Counted from the first letter of the stretch, positions 1 through 9,558 are shown. The stretch is 64,000 bases of DNA from Mucilaginibacter paludis DSM 18603 (GCF_000166195.2 NZ_CM001403.1:1612001-1676000); one strand, 5' to 3'. Notes: generated by a model not told the origin, from the sequence alone. Numbers and translations: made by a program.

Positions 1-1315
1 AATTTTTATTTGTAACGTATTTTAAATTATCGAAGAATCGTGAGAGTAAGCTTCTTTCATTGCTAACAATATCTGCAGTCCCTTTAATTTCATACTTAAA
101 CTCTAAATTAGATTTATAGTTAGTAGTAAGCCCGTTCGGCAACGTTACTTCAACAAGGTATATGTCGACATCATCTTGATTCACTTTCATTTTGCTTTTT
201 GTTAAAGATATAGATGATACCAAGCCCGATACCGAACCGTATTCTTCAAAAGGATAATTGTCAAGTTTAATGATTACTTTTTGGCCAATCTTAACTTTAC
301 CAGCACCATTAGCAGGTAGATCAACTTGCCCGATAATATGATTTTTGTCAGGTACGACAGTAAAGACATCCTCTCCTGATTGTACAAATTGGTTCTTAGT
401 CCAAAATTTAGAGAATTCAAGTATTCCAGACATAGGAGATTTAAAAACAAATTTTTGTTCCCAGGCCTTGATTGCGTCTTTAAGATCACCATAAGAGGTT
501 AATACATCCAAGTTCATTTGGCTTTCTTCATCATCTTTTTGAATTGAAAGTTGTTGAAGTTTATTTTGATCAGTTGAGATAGTTTCTTCGGTACTATTTA
601 TATCTGTAACGATACTCTGATAATTTTCTTTACTGCTTAAAAAGCTAATATTGCTTCGATCAAAATCTTCCTCAGTTGCTGCTTTTTGAGAAAAAAGGAT
701 AGAATCCCTATTAGCAATTTTTTTGCTAAGCATCATATTGCGCTCTCTGGTCGCCTTCAATTTCCCGTACGTTTCCAGGAGGTAAGTAGATTGTTGAATT
801 TGCTGTTGAAGTCCCTCTTGTTGCTTGAGATATACATTGCCCACATTATAATCATAAATTTTATGCAAGGCATTTAGAAAAGCATAATATTTAACATTTA
901 CATCCCCTAAAGAAAGGTTGCCGGGAAACTTGGAGAATGCATGTTGATATGATCCTTTAATATTAAAACTTTCAACTAAATCTCTTACCTTAATCATATC
1001 CCGAGTATTAGACGGATTCTGTATTACAGCAATATAATCGCCTTCTTTTACAAATTCCTTAAGTTGATAGTTTAATTCAACTAATTTCCCTGATGTATTT
1101 GCCACTAATTTAACCGGAGCATATTTCGCATTAATTATGATAGTACCCGTGACCGTATCCGGGTATTGGATAATCATCCCGAAAGAGAGCAGCAAAATGA
1201 CTAGTACCAAAACAATTCCGGTGACCCAATATCCGAATTTATTAGGCATCCGGTCGATTATATCCTGAACGGGTTCGCTTCTTTCAGTTTCGCTTCTTTC
1301 TTGTGATAGTATCAT
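1..1315 (-). CDS. HlyD-family membrane fusion protein of a peptide/protein exporter (3' end outside window)
   Basis: Periplasmic adaptor that links an inner-membrane ABC exporter to an outer-membrane channel. The frame opens with ATG at 1315 and stays open to the window edge, giving 438 visible codons. A short polar cytoplasmic N-terminus is followed by one hydrophobic segment (GIVLVLVILLLSFG), then a beta-rich stretch containing a GKLVEL...VKEGDYIA lipoyl-like half, and then a long helical Gln/Glu/Lys-rich part, the usual HlyD order. The start lies one base after the stop of the C39 ABC transporter gene, so the two are almost certainly cotranscribed. No outer-membrane TolC partner is visible here; it could lie beyond position 1. 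Family call is secure; the exact cargo is inferred from the operon. Confidence 0.88.
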   Translation of the reverse strand, partial: MILSQERSETERSEPVQDIIDRMPNKFGYWVTGIVLVLVILLLSFGMIIQYPDTVTGTIIINAKYAPVKLVANTSGKLVELNYQLKEFVKEGDYIAVIQNPSNTRDMIKVRDLVESFNIKGSYQHAFSKFPGNLSLGDVNVKYYAFLNALHKIYDYNVGNVYLKQQEGLQQQIQQSTYLLETYGKLKATRERNMMLSKKIANRDSILFSQKAATEEDFDRSNISFLSSKENYQSIVTDINSTEETISTDQNKLQQLSIQKDDEESQMNLDVLTSYGDLKDAIKAWEQKFVFKSPMSGILEFSKFWTKNQFVQSGEDVFTVVPDKNHIIGQVDLPANGAGKVKIGQKVIIKLDNYPFEEYGSVSGLVSSISLTKSKMKVNQDDVDIYLVEVTLPNGLTTNYKSNLEFKYEIKGTADIVSNERSLLSRFFDNLKYVTNKN

Positions 1316-1316
1316 A

Positions 1317-3560
1317 TTATAAAAGATCAGCAAATCGTTCCGCTGATTTGGTTGGAGACGTTTCAATTTTCACAGATGGTGCACTATCAAATTGACTATG
1401 GACAAGTTGAGCGTAATGTCCCTTTTTTGCAAGTAGAGATTCGTGATTACCTATTTCTGCAATCATGCCATCCTTAACCACAATAATTTGAAAGGCTTTA
1501 CGAATAGTACTTAATCGGTGTGCCACTACAATAACCGTTTTTTCATTGAAAACATCATCTAAAGCATTTACGATTTTCTGTTCATTGATCGTATCTAATG
1601 AATTTGTCGCTTCGTCAAAAAATAAGAAATCAGGATTTTTATATAAGGCTCTGGCAATGAGTATCCGTTGTTTCTGGCCTCCGCTTAGTCCTCTGCCCAT
1701 TTCACCCATTACTGTATTATATCCTTGTGATAATTGTTCAATTTCTGTAGCAATGTTAGCTGTAGTGACAGCTTTTTTCAATTTTTCAAAATCGATTTTT
1801 TCATCCCCTAAAACAATGTTATTGATAATTGTATCATTAAATATTTTTCCATCCTGCATGACTGCGCCGCAGCGGTCACGCCACTGTTTCAAACTAATAT
1901 TTTTGATATTCATTCCACCGATCAAAACTTCTCCGAACGTTGGGTTGTATAATCTTAAAAGCAACTTTAGAAGTGTTGATTTACCACTTCCGCTATCACC
2001 CACAATCGCTGTAACTTTCCCTTCCGGAATGTGTAGATTAATATTTTTTAATGTTGGCGGCGCATTCTGCGTATATTGAAAAGAGACATTTTTTAATACT
2101 AAGCTTTTGTCCATCGGTAAAGCAATATTATTTACCGTTTCGTTATCTTCTTCATCTGGCAACAAATGTACTTCGTTGACCCGGTGAAAACTTATCTGAG
2201 CATATTGACCAGAAACTATAAAACTTATGAACTGCACAACAGGACCGTTTAGCATACCGATTATAAATTGTGTCGATACCATTACGCCAAAAGTGATATT
2301 TCCTGAGATGACTGCTTTGGCCGCAACGAAAGTTATCAGTAAGTTTTTTAAAGAGTCAATGCATTGGGCACCGGAATTTTGCCAATTATTCACGGTCATA
2401 ACCTTTTGATTAACCTTATACATCCTGGCTTGAATCTTTTCCCATTTCCAGCGTTTTGATTTTTCGTAATTATTTAATTTTATGTCTTGTATAGAAGTAA
2501 CAGCTTCCACCCAAAAACTTTGATTTTTGGAAATTAAATCAAAGTATTCCCAATCCAATTTTCTTCGAATTCTCAGGAAGCCCAAAACCCACGTAACATA
2601 AAAAATGCTTCCCCCTAAAAAAATGAAGAACATCGTATAATTGTATATACATAAGATCACACTGAAGATCACGAATGTTATGATTGAAAAGAATGTATTT
2701 AAGGAATTATTCATGATAAAGTTCCTGATACGTTCCAGATCGTTAGCCCGCTGTAAAATATCACCAACGGACTTGTTTTCAAAAAAAGTTACCGGTAAGC
2801 GCATAAGCTTAATCAAGTAATCTGAAACTAGCGCAATGTTAATTCTCGAAGTTACGTGTAGTAGTATCCAGTCTCTTACCGCGTTGGATAGCGTTATGCT
2901 CAAGATGATGGTGATATTTGCTATAAGGACGATGTCAATAAATTTAAGATCGTGAGTATGGATACCGACATCAATAACTGCTTTAGAGATAAACGGTAGA
3001 AAGGCTTGCAATGTCGTTACAACAAGCATGACTACGAGTAGATTTGCGAAACTATTTTTAAAAGGGATAAAATAGCCAATAAAATTCTCAACTCTTTTTT
3101 TTCTTTCGATCTTTTCACCAGCTTCACGTTGTTTGAAATCAGCTTGGGGTTCCAGAACCATCACTGAGCAGTTCAGGGTTTCCTTATCATAGCATTTGGT
3201 TTCAAATTCTTTCCGTGAGTATTTAATCAAGCCTTTCGCCGGATCCGAAACGTAAACCTTATTTGAAGTTACTTTGTAAACCACGACAAAGTGACTATCA
3301 TCCCAATGTACAATGCATGGCAGCGGTACAATATTTGCCAGGTCGTCAATGGTGGCGTTTATAGCTAATGACCGTAAGCCGATACTTTCTGCGGCATAAC
3401 TTAAATCAAGAAATGATACTCCATCTTTGGTAAGTCCACACTTGTCACGCAGATATTGCATAGAGTAGTACTTACCATAGTATTTAGCAATAATTTTTAA
3501 ACATGATGGGCCACAGTCCATCATGTCCATTTGGCGATCAGTAGGAAAACTTTTCAGCAA
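1317..3560 (-). CDS. Peptidase-containing ABC transporter (C39 peptidase, membrane domain, ATPase)
   Basis: Inner-membrane exporter that cleaves double-glycine leaders and exports the cargo. At 747 residues it has the normal length of the family. The N-terminal C39 peptidase looks active: Gln10, Cys16 in the MDCGPSC motif, His90 in DDSHF and Asp106 in YVSDP. A six-helix membrane domain covers about residues 165-440. The ATPase has Walker A (GDSGSGKST), the LSGGQKQR signature, Walker B (FLFFDEATNSLD) and an H-loop (VVAHRLST). It sits 15 bases downstream of the 704-residue protein with a GG leader and one base upstream of the HlyD gene. C39 exporters normally handle short peptides, so a large cargo would be unusual. 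The family call is from motifs; cargo identity is inference. Confidence 0.95.
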   Translation of the reverse strand: MLKSFPTDRQMDMMDCGPSCLKIIAKYYGKYYSMQYLRDKCGLTKDGVSFLDLSYAAESIGLRSLAINATIDDLANIVPLPCIVHWDDSHFVVVYKVTSNKVYVSDPAKGLIKYSRKEFETKCYDKETLNCSVMVLEPQADFKQREAGEKIERKKRVENFIGYFIPFKNSFANLLVVMLVVTTLQAFLPFISKAVIDVGIHTHDLKFIDIVLIANITIILSITLSNAVRDWILLHVTSRINIALVSDYLIKLMRLPVTFFENKSVGDILQRANDLERIRNFIMNNSLNTFFSIITFVIFSVILCIYNYTMFFIFLGGSIFYVTWVLGFLRIRRKLDWEYFDLISKNQSFWVEAVTSIQDIKLNNYEKSKRWKWEKIQARMYKVNQKVMTVNNWQNSGAQCIDSLKNLLITFVAAKAVISGNITFGVMVSTQFIIGMLNGPVVQFISFIVSGQYAQISFHRVNEVHLLPDEEDNETVNNIALPMDKSLVLKNVSFQYTQNAPPTLKNINLHIPEGKVTAIVGDSGSGKSTLLKLLLRLYNPTFGEVLIGGMNIKNISLKQWRDRCGAVMQDGKIFNDTIINNIVLGDEKIDFEKLKKAVTTANIATEIEQLSQGYNTVMGEMGRGLSGGQKQRILIARALYKNPDFLFFDEATNSLDTINEQKIVNALDDVFNEKTVIVVAHRLSTIRKAFQIIVVKDGMIAEIGNHESLLAKKGHYAQLVHSQFDSAPSVKIETSPTKSAERFADLL

Positions 3561-3575
3561 TTTATTATGTTTATT

Positions 3576-5690
3576 TTACCACCAATTGGCAACGGTAATA
3601 CCTTGTTCAAGTTCATTGTCGTAACTATTGAAATCTATGTAAATAGTACCCACACTATCGCCCCCTCCATTATAGTCCCCGCCAGATGGATCTCCGCCGT
3701 CGCCTGGATCGTCGTATGAAGTGTCATATGAAGTGTCAACCGGATCATCTTCATCACGGTCATAAGATCCATCGTCACCACTGCTGCTACCGCCACCACT
3801 GCTGCCACCGCCACCTGTGCTTCCTCCACCTGAACCACCGGTACCCCCTCCACTATTCCCAGAGCCGCTAACAGCAACAGTTCCTGTGGTATCATCTAAA
3901 ATGTCATCGTCGTCAATGTCAAAAATATCATCCAAGTCGTCATCCAAATCATCATCATCGCCAAGGTCGTCTACATCATACCCGTAATATAATAATGTAT
4001 TGAGTGCCGCTTGTTGGGCGGCAATAGAAGCGTTCGCATTAGCTTGCGCAACACTTAAACCGTTGTGTTCAGCGTTTTGGTAAGCCAGGGCAGCGGCATT
4101 TGCTGCCGCCTCTCGTGCAACGAGTGGTAGGTTATTGTTATAATCATATGCATTGTTGTAGGCTTTGGTAATACCGGCATCATCTGATTTGACTAATGTA
4201 GTATAACCTGCCGAAGGCTGCTGACCTGATGCAATTGCTTGGGTATGATCAGTGGTAGGATTATACCAAATACTAACACCTCCGCCTCCGATGATGCTTG
4301 GATCTTGACTACCAAAATTATAGCCGGATCCCCCTCCAACAGTTATAGGATAGGAACCTATTGTTGATATCCAGGAATTACTTTGTGAATCATAGTACCA
4401 TCCATTGAGTCCCTGTTGATTCGCAGAAGAGCTACTTGGATCTACCCAGGGAGGTAATGTTGGCGGTGACAGAATGCCGACCGTGCTTTCCGGAAGATTA
4501 ACTCCGTTCTGCATAGCCGCCCCAAGCGCAAGAAATTGTTGTTGCGTGATTTCCATTGGACTCTCGATCGAAATATCGACCAAAATCTGCATTACCTGAG
4601 GTGGTATTTGAAGAGCGCCCATAGTGTCTCCGCTGGCATTCTGAAAAACTCCTAATAGCTGGGAATAATGCCATGATGTGGTTATTGTGGCGTTATTGCC
4701 AAACCCATTTCCATTGTTGACATCTTTTTTGTAATAATAGTTTAAAACAGATTGTATATAATTGGTTACATCATTGTAAGAGTGAATTGTCCCATAAGAT
4801 GTAGGAGCGTTGGGTAAAAGTGATGGACGATAGAAAAGCAAACGGTTTATTGCGGATTGATTAATATCATCGGTGTCTGATATGCCTGCTGCCGATAGTG
4901 AATTATAGCTATTATTTGGGGTTTCGAAACTATGTAAAAAATTAGAAATCAAATAGTTGTAGTTATCTAAGTTAAAATGATCATATCGGACAACTTGATC
5001 AAATATAGCTCCGAAATCGTTTGTAACGCCAGGACTGGTGATGTTACTGAGCCCGTATAAGCCCCCGTTATTATCCCCTAATTGCCAATATGTACCTGAG
5101 TAATGTTCTTGGACATAATACTGGTTATAATAGCTTGTATTGAATTTAACGTCATATTCGTAAAGTATTTTTGCTCCTGCCAAATCCGCGTCAAGTTCCC
5201 TTTTAACGCTATTCGGATCAAAAACGCCCAATAACTTCCCCAGAATGTTAGTTTGATAAGAGTGGTATAACTCGTGAGCAATAGTATCTAATAATGCAGC
5301 ACTCTGCAAGGAAGAATTCACGGTCACATCTATAGTTCCCGGGTTGAGCCATAGTGTATTGATTGTGGGAAAGTAAGATCCCGCAGCTTCATTTCCAAGG
5401 TTTGGATTTGCCTGCGTTGGAATTTGCTCTGTTAACTTAATGGGAGCACCACCTGTTGTAAGCATAGCACCTAACATACCTGCACCAAAGTCCGTTTGCT
5501 CCATTTTTTGAATTTGATCGGTAAACCGCTTAGATTGGTCGCTGTTAAAGCCTCCCAATCCACTGTAATCAAAAAGTTTTTCCAGCTGTGCTTGTGTTAA
5601 TGCCGGTATATTACCTCCTTTTAAGCCCCTAAGTATGTCGGTACCTATCGGTTTAAAGTCGCCGGCTAATTCCAGAATGTTTTGTTTCAT
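3576..5690 (-). CDS. Large HExxH metalloprotease-like protein with double-glycine leader; probable cargo of the adjacent exporter
   Basis: 704 residues, no Sec signal peptide. The N-terminus carries a double-glycine-type leader: GG at 25-26 (RGLKGG) with hydrophobic residues at -4 (Leu), -7 (Leu) and -12 (Ile), as C39 peptidases require. A zinc-protease motif HELYH lies at 139-143, with a likely third ligand Glu165 in RELDADLAG, as in gluzincin-type enzymes. The middle is Asn/Tyr/Ser-rich and of unknown fold, with an Ala-rich helix near 510-560. The tail has an Asp-rich block (about 574-600), a Gly/Ser linker (about 604-639), more Asp/Gly, and ends in a Trp-Trp pair. It lies between a lipoprotein gene and the exporter gene on one strand. 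The role as an exported effector or toxin is inferred; an ordinary surface protease is the alternative. Confidence 0.7.
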   Translation of the reverse strand: MKQNILELAGDFKPIGTDILRGLKGGNIPALTQAQLEKLFDYSGLGGFNSDQSKRFTDQIQKMEQTDFGAGMLGAMLTTGGAPIKLTEQIPTQANPNLGNEAAGSYFPTINTLWLNPGTIDVTVNSSLQSAALLDTIAHELYHSYQTNILGKLLGVFDPNSVKRELDADLAGAKILYEYDVKFNTSYYNQYYVQEHYSGTYWQLGDNNGGLYGLSNITSPGVTNDFGAIFDQVVRYDHFNLDNYNYLISNFLHSFETPNNSYNSLSAAGISDTDDINQSAINRLLFYRPSLLPNAPTSYGTIHSYNDVTNYIQSVLNYYYKKDVNNGNGFGNNATITTSWHYSQLLGVFQNASGDTMGALQIPPQVMQILVDISIESPMEITQQQFLALGAAMQNGVNLPESTVGILSPPTLPPWVDPSSSSANQQGLNGWYYDSQSNSWISTIGSYPITVGGGSGYNFGSQDPSIIGGGGVSIWYNPTTDHTQAIASGQQPSAGYTTLVKSDDAGITKAYNNAYDYNNNLPLVAREAAANAAALAYQNAEHNGLSVAQANANASIAAQQAALNTLLYYGYDVDDLGDDDDLDDDLDDIFDIDDDDILDDTTGTVAVSGSGNSGGGTGGSGGGSTGGGGSSGGGSSSGDDGSYDRDEDDPVDTSYDTSYDDPGDGGDPSGGDYNGGGDSVGTIYIDFNSYDNELEQGITVANWW

Positions 5691-5717
5691 AAGTAGTAAT
5701 ATTTATAAATCGTGATT

Positions 5718-6434
5718 TTAATTCGGTTTTTGAAAAAAGACACCAAGGGATTTTTGATTGCTGATTTCGTTTTGTACAAAATCAAGTCCCGGAACTCCTA
5801 CAGTATAATTAGAATCTTGATATTCGACGTTTCTGAATTGATTGCCTACTTTGATCTCGAAATAATTGATGTACCCATCAGGCGGATATGCCCCAGGTCT
5901 TAGTTTTTTTATGGAATCCTGATAAACGGGATCACCTGGTAAATCAAAAAAATGATTTTTAATCAGTGTATGGAATAAATTGTTCCAGTCAAATGTCTTA
6001 TAGCGATCACTCAAGTCACGGACATTTAAGATTGTTGTATATTTATCAATTGCTCGTTCTGAACCTATATCAATATTATCACTGTTTACATACTGGCTAG
6101 CCATAGTTTTATTGACTCTTCCAAATCTGTAAACCATAACATGCATGGCCTTTCCACGGCATTCTATCACCAAAGTTTCTGTATGGCCGCCTGCCAGGAT
6201 AGTGTATCTGATCTCCAATGGTGCATTCGAACGTTTTATAGGTGTCAGAATTTTTTTTGATACGAGTTCAGGGTAATAAATATTCTGAAACGCTGTGTCG
6301 CCTTTGAAATCCGGAATATCCTGATTAATCCCGCAGCATTTTACCTGTGTCTTGTTAGTAGTTTTACAAGCGCAGCAAAGAAGCGTCATGACGAATATAA
6401 CCTGGAGTACAGCGTTTTTATTAAATACAATCAT
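5718..6434 (-). CDS. Lipoprotein of unknown function, first gene of the C39 exporter operon
   Basis: 238 residues from the ATG at 6434. A longer reading from 6524 would add 30 hydrophobic residues that do not look like part of a signal peptide. The chosen start gives a standard lipoprotein signal (hydrophobic core followed by LLCCAC), so the mature protein would be anchored by a cysteine. The rest is soluble beta-rich sequence without a motif I recognise. It is followed after 27 bases by the GG-leader metalloprotease gene. The position suggests a chaperone, inhibitor or immunity-like partner of that protein, but the sequence itself shows no function. Confidence 0.65.
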   Translation of the reverse strand: MIVFNKNAVLQVIFVMTLLCCACKTTNKTQVKCCGINQDIPDFKGDTAFQNIYYPELVSKKILTPIKRSNAPLEIRYTILAGGHTETLVIECRGKAMHVMVYRFGRVNKTMASQYVNSDNIDIGSERAIDKYTTILNVRDLSDRYKTFDWNNLFHTLIKNHFFDLPGDPVYQDSIKKLRPGAYPPDGYINYFEIKVGNQFRNVEYQDSNYTVGVPGLDFVQNEISNQKSLGVFFQKPN

Positions 6435-6765
6435 AAAAGAGTTTAAAATTCCAACAATTAAAATTCTATAATATAGGCATAGCCCATTCAACAAAGCCTT
6501 ACCGAGCAAAGCTTTAAATATCAAATAGTTTTTCAGATGCTTTTATATCTGTTTAATTAGGAAAGGGGCGGGGTTAAACGATAATTAATCGCTTAATATT
6601 TAGGATAATATTACAGAAAAAGTTATTTGTCAAAAAAGCCTAAAGGTGTTTTTAATGGAAATTTAATGTCAATGATAAATAAGTCGATTAAGGAACAATA
6701 AGTTTAATATTGCCTTACTGGTACTACCACTACTTAACCTTAAAAAATATACGACAAGCAAAATC
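6435..6765. promoter_or_regulatory. Divergent intergenic region between the export operon and the nucleotidyltransferase gene
   Basis: 331 AT-rich bases between two genes transcribed outward. It must carry the promoters of both units. I see no open frame worth calling, no strong hairpin and no exact Bacteroidetes -7 element (TAnnTTTG) at the expected spacing, so no promoter is placed. Confidence 0.35.
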
Positions 6766-8406
6766 ATGTTAGTAAGCGCCATACCTGGTATGATTCAAAA
6801 ACTTTTTCCGATGAGTGCCGGGATAATTTTCACTGGTAGCCAGGTAAATAATGTTGAACTCAATAACCTGTCAGATGTTGATATAATTGTGTTTAATTTT
6901 CAATTCAGTGTGGTATCTACCGTAAATGCCGTTATCAGTGGAATTTCGCTTGACATAACATTGGTGCCTTTATATGATATTGAAAACGTCTTATTAAATG
7001 AAAGTTTGCATTACAGGGGCATTTTATTATCGATGATTGTGAATGGGCGCATAATTAGGGACCTTGACAATAAAATAGTACGTTCTATACAAATTGCAGC
7101 AAAGTCATTCCACAAATCAGGGCACGTAGCCCGTACTAATATTTATAATGATCGGGTAAAAGACCTTGGACGACTTGCTAAAGAATTCAGAAAGGAGTTG
7201 GATTTTAAACAAAAATTTTTGTTGATAAATGATTTCATTTATCATATGTCACAGATAGAAATTGCAAAAGGATCTGATTGGATAATTTCCGAAAAGCAGA
7301 AGAATCGATATTTATCTTCGGCAAACGGACCTTTTATCGAAGATATGATTAGCATCGCCAAGGAGCACCTTTTTAATGAACAAGTTGAAAATCTGAGTAA
7401 AATAGCCGATTATATCACGAGTTATGTCGAAAATGCAAAACTCTTTGAAAGATCAACCGGTTTACTTAACAGGTATGTTATTGATATTAATTTTCACAAT
7501 TTTACAATCGAGACTTTCTACAATGTTGTCGTGAGGGCATTAAAGAATGAGGAATATTTCAAAGAGCGGTATAAATATAGTTTTACATCTCCGACTCAGT
7601 TTCACAGGATTTTTTCGAATAGAGTTTCGTTAACTTTTCAAATAAATTCGGCTAACGACGCAATTTTGTTAAATCAAGACCTTAAAAAGCTATTTAATAA
7701 TTTATTGAGAAAAAAGGTTCAAATAAACACCAGGGCGACCTATATCTATACTGATAGCAACCCAAATTCAGCTTTTCGTACAAGATTTGAAGATGTCGCA
7801 ATGGAGGTTGAACGTATGATCCATGGTCAAGTTTCTGAGAGCAATTGTTACAGTGTGGAGCGAAACTTACATATAAGCACAATTATTTTTGCCCATATAT
7901 TCAAGTTCCTGAACTGCGCAATGGATGATGTTGAGAAATCTTTGACCTACTTAATTCACCGTTATTTTTTTATGCAATCTGAGCAGCGTAAAATTAAGAG
8001 CATGAAAGAATTTATGGATTATAAAAACAAAAAACTTCAGCTTCATCATTTATACTATTTTAAAAACAAACACGATTTTGCTGATATGGTAAAGAAAGGT
8101 TTCTATTATGAGGCTAATAAATCCAATTCTGAAAGAAAGGAATATTCTGGAATAATTGATGAATTATCGGTTTTCCTTTCAGAACAATCAAAAAGTCATG
8201 AATCTTTAATAAGCAATAATCAACTAACTTATAATATACTACATAATTATTGTGGGATTACAGAGGCCGATAAGGCTTTATTATTTATTTTATCCTTCGA
8301 GCAATTAGCCCAGTTGTTACATTTCGATTTTACACATAAAGGATTAAGCTTATATATTTTGGTAAACTCTATTAACGAATTAAGAAATCAAAAGCATGAT
8401 GATTAG
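6766..8406 (+). CDS. Large nucleotidyltransferase-fold protein
   Basis: 546 residues, cytoplasmic, no signal peptide. The N-terminus has the complete catalytic signature of DNA polymerase beta-type nucleotidyltransferases: Gly24-Ser25, then Asp37 and Asp39 in SDVDIIVF, and a third acid Asp63 in SLDITLV. Downstream is about 470 residues of helix-rich sequence with no motif known to me; small nucleotidyltransferases of toxin-antitoxin and antibiotic-resistance type are far shorter. It is divergent from the C39 export operon and followed after 70 bases by a small secreted protein gene. Reaction (transfer of a nucleotide to a protein, RNA or small molecule) follows from the fold; the substrate is unknown. 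Confidence 0.72.
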   Translation: MLVSAIPGMIQKLFPMSAGIIFTGSQVNNVELNNLSDVDIIVFNFQFSVVSTVNAVISGISLDITLVPLYDIENVLLNESLHYRGILLSMIVNGRIIRDLDNKIVRSIQIAAKSFHKSGHVARTNIYNDRVKDLGRLAKEFRKELDFKQKFLLINDFIYHMSQIEIAKGSDWIISEKQKNRYLSSANGPFIEDMISIAKEHLFNEQVENLSKIADYITSYVENAKLFERSTGLLNRYVIDINFHNFTIETFYNVVVRALKNEEYFKERYKYSFTSPTQFHRIFSNRVSLTFQINSANDAILLNQDLKKLFNNLLRKKVQINTRATYIYTDSNPNSAFRTRFEDVAMEVERMIHGQVSESNCYSVERNLHISTIIFAHIFKFLNCAMDDVEKSLTYLIHRYFFMQSEQRKIKSMKEFMDYKNKKLQLHHLYYFKNKHDFADMVKKGFYYEANKSNSERKEYSGIIDELSVFLSEQSKSHESLISNNQLTYNILHNYCGITEADKALLFILSFEQLAQLLHFDFTHKGLSLYILVNSINELRNQKHDD

Positions 8407-8476
8407 TCGGGCCTGATTTAAAATACCAGGATAGAAAAGAATCTACAAAACTTCACCTTGTAATTAAATAATCCTC

Positions 8477-8959
8477 ATGAAAAAGCACCTCATATTGACC
8501 ATCGCAATTACTGCATCGGCAAACAGCTATGCAACAGCTAAACATAATAGCCCTAAGTTGGTATTATCCAAGCCAATTACCTCACTTTATATTCAGCAAG
8601 ACACAGCTAAGTATCTCTACGAACACGTGGTGCTTCAAAAAGCAAAATACCAGCATAAAGAATTGAACGACATATTAAACAGTTTAAATATTGAAGTCAA
8701 ATCGTACTTACTTAGTCATGGCCGAAAAGTAGGCTATCGCACTGGGATTACCTTGTTTTTTGAAAATAGAAAAAATATATCTGAAAAATTGGAAAGACAC
8801 ATTCATACCCATTCCATATATATAGAATTTGAAAAACCGATACCTCTTGATTTAATCAATTCGTCATTACAAACGGGTCATGATGACGAATGGCAGGCTG
8901 TAGAAAAAGAGTTTTTTGGAAAACACATTGTAAGCGACATTCAAGGGTCTAAGCCATAA
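8477..8959 (+). CDS. Small secreted protein of unknown function
   Basis: 160 residues starting with a typical Sec signal (MKKHLILTIAITASANSYA, likely cut after the Ala-rich end). The mature part is charged and mostly helical, without cysteine pairs or a motif I can name. It lies 70 bases after the nucleotidyltransferase gene on the same strand and may be cotranscribed. A stable hairpin follows at 9015-9057. Function unknown. Confidence 0.6.
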   Translation: MKKHLILTIAITASANSYATAKHNSPKLVLSKPITSLYIQQDTAKYLYEHVVLQKAKYQHKELNDILNSLNIEVKSYLLSHGRKVGYRTGITLFFENRKNISEKLERHIHTHSIYIEFEKPIPLDLINSSLQTGHDDEWQAVEKEFFGKHIVSDIQGSKP

Positions 8960-9014
8960 TCAGAAAATTTTAGCGCGTAAAACCAGCTTTTATTGCTGAT
9001 GTTGACTTGTCGTT

Positions 9015-9057
9015 AAAATCCTTTACCCCTGTTGATTTAACAGGGCTAAGGGATTTT
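9015..9057 (+). terminator. Hairpin after the small secreted protein gene
   Basis: Two stacked stems: AAAATCC (9015-9021) with GGATTTT (9051-9057), and inside it CCCTGTT (9027-9033) with AACAGGG (9039-9045), around a 5-base loop. The right arm ends in a short T run. Position 56 bases after the stop codon suits a transcription terminator. Confidence 0.5.
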
Positions 9058-9396
9058 ATCTTGATAACTGTAATATCTCAACTTATAACCGCACCAATTG
9101 CGTTATCAGGGATGGAAATCAATCAGCCAGGCCAAAAGTTCAATAGTCAGCACACACCATTTGGCAAGAGCATTTTACCTATTCCTCGTTTCCATTTGAA
9201 ATTACCGGTTTTCTATGACGAGTGGGCAACGTAATATCTTAAATAATCTATCAATCGCCTATCTTAGATATTTAACCGTTGGGCTAATTTTTAACATTTT
9301 AATTAAACAGTCAAAAATTATTGCTTAATATTTTATATTTGATCAATTATTTGCATTGCCCTAAGTGTAAATAGGAATTTTAATTTAACCGACCTT

Positions 9397-9558
9397 ATGA
9401 CTAACACATCTCTGAAACTGATCGGCATTGCAATGCCTTTCCTTTTTTCCCAAGTCCCGCCAAAAGGGTTCACCTTAAAATTATTTTTAACAAATCAATC
9501 ACTGCAAACCATAGTAACATATCGATTCCCGGACGATAGCGCGGCGCATAACCGATAA
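9397..9558 (+). CDS. Possible small protein upstream of the HExxH lipoprotein (doubtful)
   Basis: 53 codons with ATG at 9397 and stop at 9556-9558, ending 34 bases before the lipoprotein gene. The first 20 residues are mildly hydrophobic (IGIAMPFLFSQ). There is no motif, and the frame may be chance. It is listed because it lies just downstream of the -7-like element at 9334 and in line with the next gene. Confidence 0.22.
   Translation: MTNTSLKLIGIAMPFLFSQVPPKGFTLKLFLTNQSLQTIVTYRFPDDSAAHNR

Noticed and set aside
3750..3975. Asp/Gly-rich tail considered as RTX repeats
   Set aside because: The GGxGxDxUx nonapeptide pattern is not present.
9007..9234. 75-codon frame starting with TTG after the small secreted protein
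   Set aside because: It begins just before and runs through the hairpin at 9015-9057, has a weak start and no protein-like pattern.
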